Assembly: GCA_026210745.1 (NCBI GenBank)
Contig: CP110630.1
Location: 6,076,001-6,140,000, forward strand
DNA from: Exobasidium rhododendri
Lineage: Eukaryota > Basidiomycota > Exobasidiomycetes > Exobasidiales > Exobasidiaceae
Length of the DNA stretch: 64,000 nt
Direction of reading: 5' to 3'
Part shown: piece after piece, positions 42,108-52,300 of the stretch
Layout of the letters: every line of letters starts with the position of its first letter
Numbering within the stretch: the first letter of the stretch is position 1
Translations under genes and position numbers: made by a program
The notes under the pieces: generated by a model
The model's database searches: none
What the model was told of the DNA's origin: nothing
The model's input: the letters and a program-made list of their open reading frames with translations, nothing else

Positions 42108-44084
42108 ATGGTCACGAATGTGTCCTCGTCCATCGCGATGCATCCTCTGTACCTCCTCCTGATACTGCTAGCCTGCACTTCGGCGGTCTCTGCATGGTAC
42201 CTGCCAGGCTCGGCTCCTCGCACGTACGACGTCAAGGATCCCGTGCCCTTCACTGTAAATGCTCTCCAACCCATGAGTGTTGCGCCCGGCAACCCCAATA
42301 GCAGGCTTCCAGCACCTAGTGGAGCTGGCACAGGGAGCACATCGCAAATTAAATCTATAATCAACATCGACTACTACAACGAACAGCTTCATTTCTGCCC
42401 TCCAAAAGCTGGTCTTCAGAGTAAATCAGAGAGCCTTGGGTCGGTGCTCTTTGGCGATCGAATTTACAACAGTCCAATACAGCCTCTTCTGCTCCAGAAC
42501 GAAACTTGTACTCATGTCTGCACATCAGACGTCCCCTCCACTGACGCTGCATTTATCAACGAAAAGATTCAAGAGCATTATGCAGTCAATTGGATGGTGG
42601 ACGGCTTGCCGGTGGCTACCAAGAAGATTGCTGATCGTACAAAGGAGATTTTCTACGCTATAGGATTTCCACTTGGACAGCTCTACGATGAGAGAAACTT
42701 GGCATACCCGGTTCCGGCACTCAACAATCATCATGACATCTACATTGAATATCACAAACGAGGACCTCATGAGCATCGAATAGTCGGAGCAACAGTCTAT
42801 CCCAGCTCCATCGACTCTCTCACGGGTGGAGCCTCAAGCAAGCCGGATTGCAAGGTATCTCAAACGCTGCATTTGACGGGAAGCGGGGAGCAAAAGGTCG
42901 CTTACACTTACAATACCTACTGGATAGAGAGTAGCACACCCTGGGCAACACGCTGGGATAATTACCTTCGAGTGTTTGATCCTAGGATACACTGGTTTGC
43001 TCTGATCAATTCGATGATCATTGTGGCCTTCTTGATAGTCATGGTGAGTATGGTGCTTATGCGATCCGTCTCAAGGGATATCAGTCGGTACAACGCTATC
43101 GACTTGGACGAAGACGTTCAAGAAGAATACGGATGGAAGCTCGTGCACGCCGACGTCAATCGCACGCCTCCTCGCCCAATGTTGCTATCTACTATGGTAG
43201 GCACCGGAGCGCAATTGATCGCAATGTCTCTCGTCACCCTTCTCTTTGCCCTGTTAGGGTTTCTATCCCCATCCAATCGAGGCAGTCTCGGCACGGTCAT
43301 GGTTGTGATGTGGTGTCTGTTCGGCTTCATTGCTGGCTACTTCTCCTCTAGGATCTACATATCATTAGGGGGAGAAAATTGGCAAAGAACGACTGCAATG
43401 ACGGCTATGCTGTTTCCCATGATCATCTTTGCCAACATTCTCAGCATCAACTTCTTCTTGCTGATCAGCAACAGTTCGGGTGCAGTCCCCTTTGGGACCT
43501 TGCTCGCCCTTGTCCTCTTGTGGTTCGGCATTAATGTTCCGCTTGTCTTTGCCGGTAGCTTCGTAGGAATAAGGGTAGGAGGATGGCAAAACCCCACCAA
43601 AGTCAATGCGATTCCGCGTCAAATTCCGCCAATGATCTGGTACCTTCGACCTTGGACAAGTGCGATCATGGCGGGTGTTCTCCCCTTTGGAGCTGCTTTC
43701 TTAGAGCTGTTCTTTGTCATGAACAGTCTGTTCGGAACGAAGATCTACTATGCTTTTGGATTCCTGACTTTGACCTTTGTCGTCACTGCACTCACCACCG
43801 CAACGGTCACAGTCCTCTACACCTACTTTGCATTGTGTGCCGAAGATTACCGATGGCACTGGAGAGCATTCTTGACAGGCGGAGGGTCGGCATTCTGGCT
43901 CTTTCTTTACGGTCTCTTCTACTGGATGACTCGGCTAGACTTGGACGGACTCAGTAACCGAATTCTTTACTTGGGCTACCTGTCCCTCCTCTCCTTGTTG
44001 GACTTTCTCTTGTTTGGTACGATCGGTTGGGCGGCTAGCTACATTGCTATTCGTTCCATGTACAAAAGTGTCAGAGTAGACTAG
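42108..44084 (+). CDS. EMP70: TM9SF/EMP70 nonaspanin
   Basis: Endomembrane protein with a large lumenal head and nine C-terminal membrane helices; the family acts in Golgi/endosome sorting and glycan-linked traffic. Single exon, 658 aa. Signal peptide near residues 11-30 (LYLLLILLACTSAVSAWYL), followed by the mature start YLPGSAPRTYDVKDPVP typical of the family. Lumenal cysteines and YNEQLHFCPP are conserved. Helices begin near 310 (HWFALINSMIIVAFLIVMVS) and include RSVSRDISRYN, GWKLVHADVNRTP, GTTTCFS-free family blocks such as GWQNPTKVNAIPRQIP and CAEDYRWHWRAFLTGG. The C-terminus KSVRVD resembles the KxD/E COPI-binding end. Confidence 0.95.
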   Translation: MVTNVSSSIAMHPLYLLLILLACTSAVSAWYLPGSAPRTYDVKDPVPFTVNALQPMSVAPGNPNSRLPAPSGAGTGSTSQIKSIINIDYYNEQLHFCPPKAGLQSKSESLGSVLFGDRIYNSPIQPLLLQNETCTHVCTSDVPSTDAAFINEKIQEHYAVNWMVDGLPVATKKIADRTKEIFYAIGFPLGQLYDERNLAYPVPALNNHHDIYIEYHKRGPHEHRIVGATVYPSSIDSLTGGASSKPDCKVSQTLHLTGSGEQKVAYTYNTYWIESSTPWATRWDNYLRVFDPRIHWFALINSMIIVAFLIVMVSMVLMRSVSRDISRYNAIDLDEDVQEEYGWKLVHADVNRTPPRPMLLSTMVGTGAQLIAMSLVTLLFALLGFLSPSNRGSLGTVMVVMWCLFGFIAGYFSSRIYISLGGENWQRTTAMTAMLFPMIIFANILSINFFLLISNSSGAVPFGTLLALVLLWFGINVPLVFAGSFVGIRVGGWQNPTKVNAIPRQIPPMIWYLRPWTSAIMAGVLPFGAAFLELFFVMNSLFGTKIYYAFGFLTLTFVVTALTTATVTVLYTYFALCAEDYRWHWRAFLTGGGSAFWLFLYGLFYWMTRLDLDGLSNRILYLGYLSLLSLLDFLLFGTIGWAASYIAIRSMYKSVRVD

Positions 44085-44368
44085 TGAGATAATTCACACA
44101 CTTCTAGATGAGAATTTCGCTGCCTCAAAGTGACCTGGAGATCACTTTCCATGTTGATCTTAGTGCTGTCAGTTCGGCGGAAGCCTCGTTCTAACGTGTG
44201 ATGATGTGTATTAATGACAGGCATGGGAAGTGTGTAAGAGGAGACGTATAGAGAGTGACTGATCGGATGGGTGGATGCTATACAATGCAGTGAGGCTACT
44301 GACCCCTTTTCGTGGAGAGATGAGATTTGAGGGGGGAGATGTCTATATTTAAGAAGCATGTGTGACCT

Positions 44369-46056
44369 CTACGATGATGACCAGTGTCGCAAAAAGTGTA
44401 TCAACCTTGGCGTGAGACGAAAGGAGCAGATGGAATTGACAAGACCATGAGAGAACCAAAGCTGGAAAGGAGAGAGATGGAAGAAGTGTCAGTCTGCGTA
44501 GAACATGGAAGGGAAGGGAAGGGACGTTGGACTCACGTCGGAAAGATGGTAGCCAGAATACATCATGCACGACATGGTCCACGCCCATCCCAAGAGGCTG
44601 CGAAAACGTCCAGTGACTAGCTTGACTTCTCTTCCGCCCTTTCGTCCCTGTATGAAAGATGCCAGCTGCGACTCATACTGTTCAAGCCAAGCACTCTCCA
44701 GAAGGAGAAAGAATGCCTGAATCGTGAAAGCATAAACAGTGGTGAAGTGTCTAGCACCAAAACCGAATTGATCTTGGATCTGCTTTGTTTCTCGCCCGAT
44801 GTATCGATGACCGTATTGAGTGTGTAAAGCCCTGTCGTAGTATAGGTTCACCTGCCCTTCGAGACACCCTTCGTGAAGCAGGCCAGACAATGCAAAGGTA
44901 GCAATCATGGCCGTCGCTTGTCCGATCTTTTTCGGTGTGCCCAGGGTATGGCTGAGACGTCGCAAAGGCCTGTAAGTAAATACCATGAAAGTCCGACGAA
45001 CAAATGAATGCCATTTCTGTGACCAGAACGAGCTTAAAGAGGTGGCCAAGTGAGGTTGATCGAAGGGAAGCGGTTCCCATCTTGCAAGTGTGATGGGTGT
45101 GTCGAAAGGATGAGTGAAAAGCAGATTAAGCAGACACAAGAAGGAGTTGAAAAGCTGCAGTGCGACGACGATGAGGAACCCCATGCTCAGTATCACTAGA
45201 AAAAGTAAAGGGGGGGAAGAAGTTTCAGCAAGAAGCATGAGAGAGAATCATGTCTATACAGGCGCTCACCGAGAGGAGGTCCAAGCCAGCCAAGTCGACC
45301 ATCTGCCGCTTCCTTTACCCTCCCACCCCCTAGCCTACCACCTGGAGGGAAGATGCTCGGCTCTTTTATGATACTGTCACAAAGATCCATGGTGACGTAA
45401 CAGAGCAGGGAGACACCGGCAAGTCGCTTGATCTGTGTCCACTTCTCTGCAGATGCCGCAGCGTAGGACTTCTTGGCCAGTTGTTGAGACTCGATGAGAG
45501 CTTTGTAGCCAGACTTGGTTTGCTTGAGCCCCCACTTGTAACCTACGCCGCGAATACTAGCAATCATATCAATTTCCAGTGGTACGATTGAGCCAGGAAA
45601 GATAAGAGGCCTTTCTAGAGAGAAGAATCCGCCTCTGTTCTTGTCGTTGTCACCTGTAGAGCGGCGATATTCTTCCGCGTCCTTTACCTCATACTCGGTG
45701 TCATCTTCCAAGAGCAGCACTTCAATGTACTTTAAAGCGCATACACCGGTAGCCATACCAAAGAGGAAGTTGAAGTGATTGATAGAGAGGGGAGCGCCAT
45801 CGAAGTCATACCAAACCCCTACAAAGTATCTCTTGAGGAATAAGTGTGTTATGACGGGTAGTCCAGCTAGTAGCAATGCCAGCTTCACGACCAGGGGAGT
45901 ATTTGGATAACGCAGCCGTAGATGAGCGGCAAGTACGAGAGGCAGGGTGGGCACTATGGCGAGCGGAAGTGTTGCGTACGTGAATCGCTCACGATCGGCT
46001 ATGGGTGGTACGCAGAAGCGCCAAATAGCTTCCGCGACTTGGTGTAGCTGCAGCAT
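44369..46056 (-). CDS. Wax-synthase-like MBOAT acyltransferase
   Basis: Predicted membrane-bound O-acyltransferase of the fungal wax synthase family (transfer of an acyl group to an alcohol). Exons 46056-45270, 45195-44537, 44461-44369; introns 74 and 75 bp; 512 aa. Several hydrophobic helices alternate with family blocks: RGVGYKWG, SFWSQKWHSFVRRTFMVF and FALSGLLHEG, whose His is the predicted catalytic residue. The last exon replaces a short read-through end with DLWFSHGLVNSICSFRL; it fits phase but is less certain. The substrate cannot be inferred; relatives include acetyltransferases of secreted glycolipids and secondary metabolites. I see no biosynthetic cluster around it. ATG 46056 is the first in frame. 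Confidence 0.75.
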
Positions 46057-46596
46057 ATCTGTATCGAGCACTAGTGTGGAGAGAGAGAGAGAGATATCAG
46101 GCGATACTCCAACGTTCCAGTCGAATTGATTAGGTTGGTGGCGTTCAGAGACGTTACCACTCAGCAACCTAACGCCTGGTCGAGCCCCACCGCCTCTCCT
46201 TGCACACCACGAATGGAGAAGCTTTGTACAACGATCTCGCTGTCGTCTGCTGCTGCTGCTGCTGCTGCTCTTGTCCGAGGATATAGATGTCTAAAATTGG
46301 GTACGTTAATGAGAAAGGAAGAAGGAAAGTGCTGCTCTCATGCAACTACGTCATCTCAGCTCTAATTTTTAGAGCTCACTTCATCCCACCCCCTCTTAAT
46401 TTACAGTCTCTCCCACGTGGGCCAATTCTCACAGTGATGGCCATGACGATGACGTCCATCAGCGCTAGGGGGACATGACATTGGTAGATTACAGTTGCAA
46501 ATTGGAAGGTATCACTAGGTACAGTACAGCGTATACAATGACCTCTTTGCTGCTCGCCGTTAGAAACGACGAGGAAGAAAAGTCATCGTCTCCATC
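46057..46596. other. Intergenic region with E-box, CTG and GA microsatellites
   Basis: 540 bp upstream of the wax-synthase-like gene and downstream of the NC2-alpha stop. It contains a (GA)n tract (about 46079-46094), a (CTG)n tract (46247-46269), and CACGTGG with a nearby CCAAT. Short open frames have no recognisable content. Confidence 0.5.
46414..46419. promoter_or_regulatory. CACGTG E-box with adjacent CCAAT box
   Basis: CCCACGTGGG palindrome centred here, with CCAAT at 46422-46426. It lies about 360 bp upstream of the wax-synthase-like start. Seen directly; function inferred. Confidence 0.4.
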
Positions 46597-47192
46597 TCAA
46601 TCGCTCTCTTCTGCTTCTTTTGCTGTCTTCCTCTTCTTCCGTGATCCTCCACCATCTCCACCCTCATCATTCACAGGATCCACGATATCCTTGAGAAAAT
46701 CAAATGTTTCATTGGCATGTATAGCTCGTTTCCTGGAAAAAACCAGTATTGACGATCTTTGAGACAATGCACTCTGGCCAACTGCATATTAGCCGCGAGA
46801 CTTTGGGTGGACTCACAGATGGACTGGGGTCAGCTTCCTTGTTCCCTTATCTTGTGCTTCTTTAAGTGTGGCGTCTAGTATGATCTGCATGAACAGTTCA
46901 AGTGACTTGGCTGGAAGAGGTGTGAAAAGAATGGCAATCAGAGACAGATCGGCTTCAAATTGGGAGTGAGGTGGACATAATGCGCAGCTCGGTTTCTGAC
47001 CGAGTCTGCACTACCGCAATCATTGTCCGCATCCAGTGATGAAGCGTGTGTCATCTCGATAACACATTCTAACACACACTCACAGACTGCTACTGGCGTG
47101 GCGGAGGCGACCTTTCCCACGTCCTCATCAGCTTGCATGATCTTCTTAATCCTGGCTACTGGGAATTTGGCTACATTTGATCGCTTCCCCAT
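46597..47192 (-). CDS. BUR6: Negative cofactor 2 alpha (Bur6/DRAP1), histone-fold
   Basis: Histone-fold subunit of NC2, which binds TBP on promoters and represses or tunes transcription with NC2-beta. Three small exons: 47192-47084, 46910-46817, 46732-46597; introns 173 and 84 bp; 112 aa. The fold reads [60 protein letters not shown], then KDIV and an acidic/basic tail ([10 protein letters not shown], a possible nuclear signal). [11 protein letters not shown].DE..GKV and FDFL are typical of NC2-alpha; the related DNA polymerase epsilon subunit Dpb3 is the main alternative. No single long frame reveals this gene, so it is easily missed. Confidence 0.85.
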
Positions 47193-47465
47193 TTATTCAG
47201 ATGCGAAGTGATTCGAGTTGCGTGCCCTGGGTGTATTGCTGTCGTTGCCTGGCTTTAAGGTATGGGACAGTGTGTATGCTAGCCCTCTGTAATGCGTTGT
47301 AGGAAATTGACAGTGAGCGACAGGAGAGTAACTCCTTGACGATGGAACGCGAAAGTAAGCCACGCGACGTGCGCGTAATGAGAATGGTGAAGCCATCCAC
47401 CGGGAGATCGCAAGAGACAGGAGCTTGGGGATACAACATGAGATACATTTCAAAGACCGAGTCTG

Positions 47466-49435
47466 TCAATACATAGATTTGACAGGATGGAGAAGGGCTG
47501 GTGCCATGCAGGTGCTTTCTAGCTGCTTCCACTCGACGTAGAGTCGCTTCGCATGTCCACCGTCATAATAAAAGCTAGAATCTCTCATGACCTTCTCGTT
47601 GGCTTTCTTGTAGAAATCTGAGCGACTCAACATCTTGTACAATTCTGATGGCGAGTGATGATGTCCAAAATAAATGGGATGTGGAGCGTACACTGCTTTC
47701 ATCTTCTGCTTCAAATAGGAGGTTGCGCGTGCTTGATACACGTTGGCGTTTTGCCAGATGGCTTGATTGGAATGAAGGACCACCGTCGCAGGCCAGCTTT
47801 CGCAGTGAGCGGACTTCTTCTCTTCAGCGTTGAGCGTGCTCATCGCATGTAGTAAGGCTCGTGAAAGTCGAATGTTGCGACCGATAGAAGCTCGACGGTC
47901 AGTCTTCCTACCTTCGGGGTAGTCTACGGTGGGGTATAATTAGATCAGTCAGGATGTCTTAGCGAAGCACCAGTGGGGCCGCTCTCACTTTGTATGTCAT
48001 ACTCCCAGTACCAACCACTCTGTCTGGGATCGAATATCGGATTGAAGACAATCAGATCAGGTTCCTTGCCAACGCCTTCCGAGATTGTCTTGCTGGTCGC
48101 CCACTCGGCTACTGATGCGGGCACCTGCTCCATCAGCCAGTGCTTGTACCGACCGAGCTCCTCATCGTCGCGTTCACCGCGAGCAAAGTCTGTAAAGTAG
48201 ACGCCATTAGGTGCCTATGATCTGTAGTACAGGAGGGGGCACACTCACTTGAGGCTCCATGGAACAAGTCTGCATAGTCGCCCGTGAAGCGAGAGTCCAT
48301 CTCCCAGTTCCAAACGAAGCTATATTCTGGATGGTCGAGCGCAAAGTTTTGCGTGGGCATGAAGCAAGATCGATAGGAGCTTCAAGGAGTTTGAAGCAAG
48401 TAGGGAAGATGGACAAGACAAGATTCAAGATAACAGGACACAGAACACTACTTCGGCTCACCTCTCAGCTGCCATCCTATTTAGGAACTTGCCTGGAAGA
48501 GCCGGATAAAGACTTCCCATCTGTCCCTCGTTCCATAGCTCTGTGATGTCCCAGAACTCGCGAGGAACACTCTGAGATAGTATGTAGCTCCGGTGTCGTT
48601 CGGAAGAAGCTATAGCCCACCTATCATCGTGCACTTCGAGGAGAATTCGAACGTCCATCGGCTCTGCGCTCTTCAGCGAGGCTTCCACTATCATGGCGCG
48701 TACATTCAGGATGTCGTCCTCACCCTGTGCAGCGAAATCTTTGTCAGAGTTCCTTCGCCCAGATATCAAAGGACATGCTCACCCAGGTATAATTTTCATA
48801 GGCTCTCATGACGATCACAGTCTTGTTCGAAGTGTCGAGAGCTGATTTTCGGGTGCAATCATCCGCAAGTTGTCTCCAGGCTGGGACCAACTGCTGCAAA
48901 GCGGCAGCATTAGCCTTACCCAATTCAAGTGCTGCCAATGTACCATACTCGTGTCGCGATCGCTCCTGACTGTGAGACGTCTTCAACCAGTCTTTGTAAG
49001 ACTCGAGATAGGTGACACCGAGTGCCTCATCGGTGTACCGGGCGTATCTTTGCTGGTACGTCATACATTCGGTCTGATCCAAATTCGACTTCTTGTAGGA
49101 TCCAATAGTTGCTCGGGGGTGGAACAGTGGGGTCTTATAGTATCTGCGGTGAGGGAAGAGGCCTTTGGGACCTTGACAGGTGTGATATGTTTTCCTTTCA
49201 TACTCAGTGGCATTCTTCTCGAGACGAGGCAGGCACGAGCACATATCAACGAAGTAAGTTTCTTACCACCTTGGAAAAGGCCAATGGTGTCTTTGGCGAG
49301 AAAAATGACACGGATAGGAATCTCGAAAGAAAGTCTGATCGGACAGAGAGCAGTGGAGGAATGTCTATCGATTGCTTTAGCTTCTCCCGATGAGACATGA
49401 AGGCAACTTATCAGCACAATGATCGCAAAGATCAT
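47466..49435 (-). CDS. DUF3405 family protein, putative glycosyltransferase-like
   Basis: Fungal secretory-pathway protein of the DUF3405 family, function unknown. Model of six or seven exons: 49435-49312 (tentative), 49261-48783, 48724-48462, 48379-48249, 48189-47989, 47923-47466; introns 50-82 bp; 551 aa, phases consistent throughout. The start MIFAIIVLISCLHVSSGEA is a signal peptide or short anchor. Family blocks: VIVMRAYENYTW, VREFWDITELW-type PREFWDITELWNEGQM, HPEYSFVWNWEMDSRFTGDY, LIVFNPIFDPRQSGWYWEYD, and MKAVYAPHPIYFGHH. The WNWEMD acidic motif and PHP region look like sugar-nucleotide transferase elements, but this is inference. The junction between the first two exons uses a weak donor (GTGTCA). 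Confidence 0.75.
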
Positions 49436-50025
49436 TACAGTTCGCAGGCACTTCGAGGCAGATCACTGATCGCAACTACAGCGTCACCCTAATGGCAGTC
49501 ACCATCTCTACTGGAGGGTGGCGGAGTAAAAACCGACACGGCCGATCGAACGGCATGATGCAGTGTCCTCCTTCCTCTGCCCATATGGCCTAGCAAAGAA
49601 GATTTCCGGGCCAAGCAAAATGCTAAGATGAGGAAATTGAGTTCCAAGCTACTGGCGCTCCGCGGAACAAAGTGAGATTTCGAAGTTTGGCCGAGTTTGT
49701 CGGTCAAGCTACAGATCATAGTTCAAGCTATTAATCAGAATTTAAGAACAATAGGAAAAATAGGGAAAAGTGGGGGGGGGGAGTAATTAAAAGTGGCCGA
49801 AGTAGGAAGCGGTGTCCAATGATGCAGGATCGACGAGTGGGAAGCGTGTGCTTCTGTGCTACCCAACACCTCCCTTCTACGAGCGTGCTACTCGCTTCTC
49901 TACGCACAAATCTTCCTTCTTGCGAAAGTATTCGTTCGACTGGCCTATCTTCACACCAGCTACATCGTCCGGAAAAGGTACTTGCAACTTCTCTGCAATT
50001 GCGAAAAAGTAGCATACCCGACAAG
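49436..50025. promoter_or_regulatory. Divergent region, DUF3405 gene / GPI-protein gene
   Basis: 590 bp between two divergent secretory-protein genes. It includes a run of ten G at 49772-49781 and AT-rich sequence near 49725-49760. A small minus-strand frame at 49489-49719 has no recognisable content. Confidence 0.45.
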
Positions 50026-50542
50026 ATGTTTGTCCGAATATCCCGCGTCTCTCTCCTAACCGTCGTGCTGTCCCTCATTTCTGTCGCTCAAGCTCAGAGC
50101 AGTACCAGCAATAGTGGCAGTAGTAGCAGCAGCAGCAATAGTAGCAGCACCGTATCGGGCAGTACCGTATCTGGCGGGACCAGCACAACCCCCTCAGCTG
50201 CTTCCACTGTCGTGCTAACTCCAATCATCTTCTCCTTTTCGAGGTGCGTACTCTGCACTGAGCTAACTTCAGAGCTATCGAATTGCTAATCAAATACTTC
50301 CTCACAGCATCGCAACATCTACGACTTCGTCCTCATCTTCATCCTCCACTTCCAGCAGTGTTGTATCATCCACATTGACAAGTAGTAGCACCTCTTCCTC
50401 GCCCTCTACCACCCAGACATCCACCTCTTCACCTTCTCAGACAGTCTCTTTGGCAGACGGAGCACCAACAGCATACTCGCATCCTATTCTAGCATCCTTT
50501 TGTATCACTGGAGCTGCAGCTGCACTATGGACATTCCTATAG
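50026..50542 (+). CDS. Small GPI-anchored Ser/Thr-rich cell-wall protein
   Basis: 150 aa in two exons, 50026-50243 and 50308-50542 (64-bp intron). Signal peptide MFVRISRVSLLTVVLSLISVAQA, cleaved before QSS. The body is almost entirely Ser, Thr, Gly and Val with no folded domain, so it should be heavily O-mannosylated. The C-terminus (ADGAPTAYSHPILASFCITGAAAALWTFL) has small residues at a likely omega site followed by a spacer and a hydrophobic tail, the pattern of a GPI signal. Both ends are needed for this call and exon 2 supplies the anchor. Likely a wall or surface mannoprotein; low complexity prevents assigning a family. Confidence 0.8.
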
Positions 50543-50719
50543 ACTACAGCACTCCAGCTCCATGTCACATCGCATGCTTGTATCATGACAGACTTGTCAA
50601 GGCTACTATTGATATTCGGTGGGAAAGACATCGACAGAAGATAGTGGAAGAGAGAATCGAATGACGAGAGCGGGGAAGTAAGATAAGGACTGAGACATGG
50701 TGAGCGGAAAACGATTGAT

Positions 50720-51841
50720 TTAGCAATTGCACCCGCCCTGAGTGGTGTCGCTGTCGATTCTGATAGGGTCAGGGTAATCGGCGTAGCTAAGAGGTTTGAC
50801 CACAAAGGAGGGGCGTCAGTCCTTCTTACCCGCTCTTCCTCCGCGTAATCAGTATACACTCACAGCTCAGCCTCTGCCTCCTGTTGCAGAGCGTTCTTTG
50901 CAATGGTCTGGAAAGCCTGCTCGACGTTGATAGCCTCTTTAGACGAAGTCTCAAAGTAGGGGATGTTGCCTTTTGATTGACACCACGTCATTGCCCTCTT
51001 TTGAGAGACCTGTGGAAGTTTCAAAGAGTATATACCATGAGAAACAGAGTGCGACATTCAGGCGAATGTCCCAGACGTACCATTCGTTTCGACTCTTCTA
51101 CATCAATCTTGTTGCCCAAAACGACGAATGGGAAGTTTTCAGCGTCGTGTGGGCTTGCTTGTATGAGAAATTCATCACGCCAACTATCCAGAGTCTCGAA
51201 TGACTTTGCCGAATTGACATCATATACCAGCACACAACAATCAGCTCCACGATAAAATGCAACACCTAAGGATTGGAAGCGCTCCTGTCCTGCCGTGTCC
51301 CATAGCTGTACGACAAGGTAGCAAGACAAGATTAGCCAACACGGGCGACAAAGCGATGAGGCATGTAGCCCTACTCACCTGCATTGTCACGAGACGATCG
51401 TCAACCATGACCTCCCTCGTCAGGAAGTCGGCTCCAATGGTAGCCTTGTATGCAGAGGAGAAGCGCTTGTTTACATCTGCACGGAATGAAAGGTTATAAT
51501 TCTCTTCTTTCCTATTCTCGGTAGCATCACAGATGGACTCACATTGATTCATCAGCGACGTCTTTCCCACGCTGCCAAGTTCAATACACCTGCATCAGTT
51601 CACCGTTCTCCAGACATCAGCGCAACCATCTACTTACCCAGAATCACCAAGGATCTAGAACATGGAAGTGAATCAATGTATGAGCGACTGCTGCTCCTCC
51701 TACTCAACAAAGCCGCCCCTAGGAGCACTTACAATGACCTGAAGAGAAGGGCGAAGAGTCGACGTCAGCACATGCTCTAGACAACGGCAACGAAAGCACA
51801 TAGCGACTGACCTTCAACAGAACCTTCTTGCGAGTCGCCAT
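50720..51841 (-). CDS. YPT7: Rab GTPase YPT7/RAB7
   Basis: Late endosome/vacuole Rab that recruits HOPS for fusion. Eight exons: 51841-51812, 51738-51733 (6 nt), 51654-51638 (17 nt), 51571-51543 (29 nt), 51476-51379, 51305-51081, 51009-50864, 50786-50720; 205 aa. The N-terminus joins as [28 protein letters not shown], exactly the Rab7 P-loop region. Switch I is [17 protein letters not shown], switch [16 protein letters not shown], base recognition GNKIDVEE and ETSSKEA. The last exon gives the hypervariable end and the double-prenylation motif CNC. The 6-nt exon GTCATT supplies Val-Ile of the first beta-strand; without it the strand would lack two residues. Confidence 0.94.
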
Positions 51842-52300
51842 GGTTGCTGGAATCGTTAGGAGGGGAGTTGCGTGACTTTGTCTATGTGGAGAGAGTAGTG
51901 CGGTGTATTATCTTATGTTGTGAGGACGAGTCGGGGGTCGATCGCAGATACACGCAGGACAGAGCAGAGTCCCAATCTTACTTTAGCTGAGACGCTTCCC
52001 GATATAGAAGTTGACGAGCTGAGAGAGTGCCTTTCGGTATACGTAGAGAGGAGGAAAGATGCTAGAGCTGAGAGGGGGAAGGGGCGAACAACAGCAGATT
52101 AATTGATATAAATTTTGAAACCGATAGAACAGTCCGTATTAGACTTACCGTTGAGGGGGCGATGGAAGCACACACCACGTGGCTCACAATCGGATATGCT
52201 TCAACAGGGCAAGTCACTTCTCTTTCCTTACTTCTTGTCTCTCTCTCTCAGTCCTGCCTGTTACCTCAGCTAAATCCCTCCTTCCTTGCGTGTCTGCGAC
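51842..52300. promoter_or_regulatory. Divergent region, YPT7 / mL59
   Basis: 459 bp between divergent starts with CACGTG at 52176-52181. Frames in this stretch are short and not recognisable. Confidence 0.5.
52176..52181. promoter_or_regulatory. CACGTG E-box upstream of mL59
   Basis: Palindrome in context ccacgtgg, 120 bp upstream of the ATG of a mitochondrial ribosomal protein gene. Binding inferred. Confidence 0.45.
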
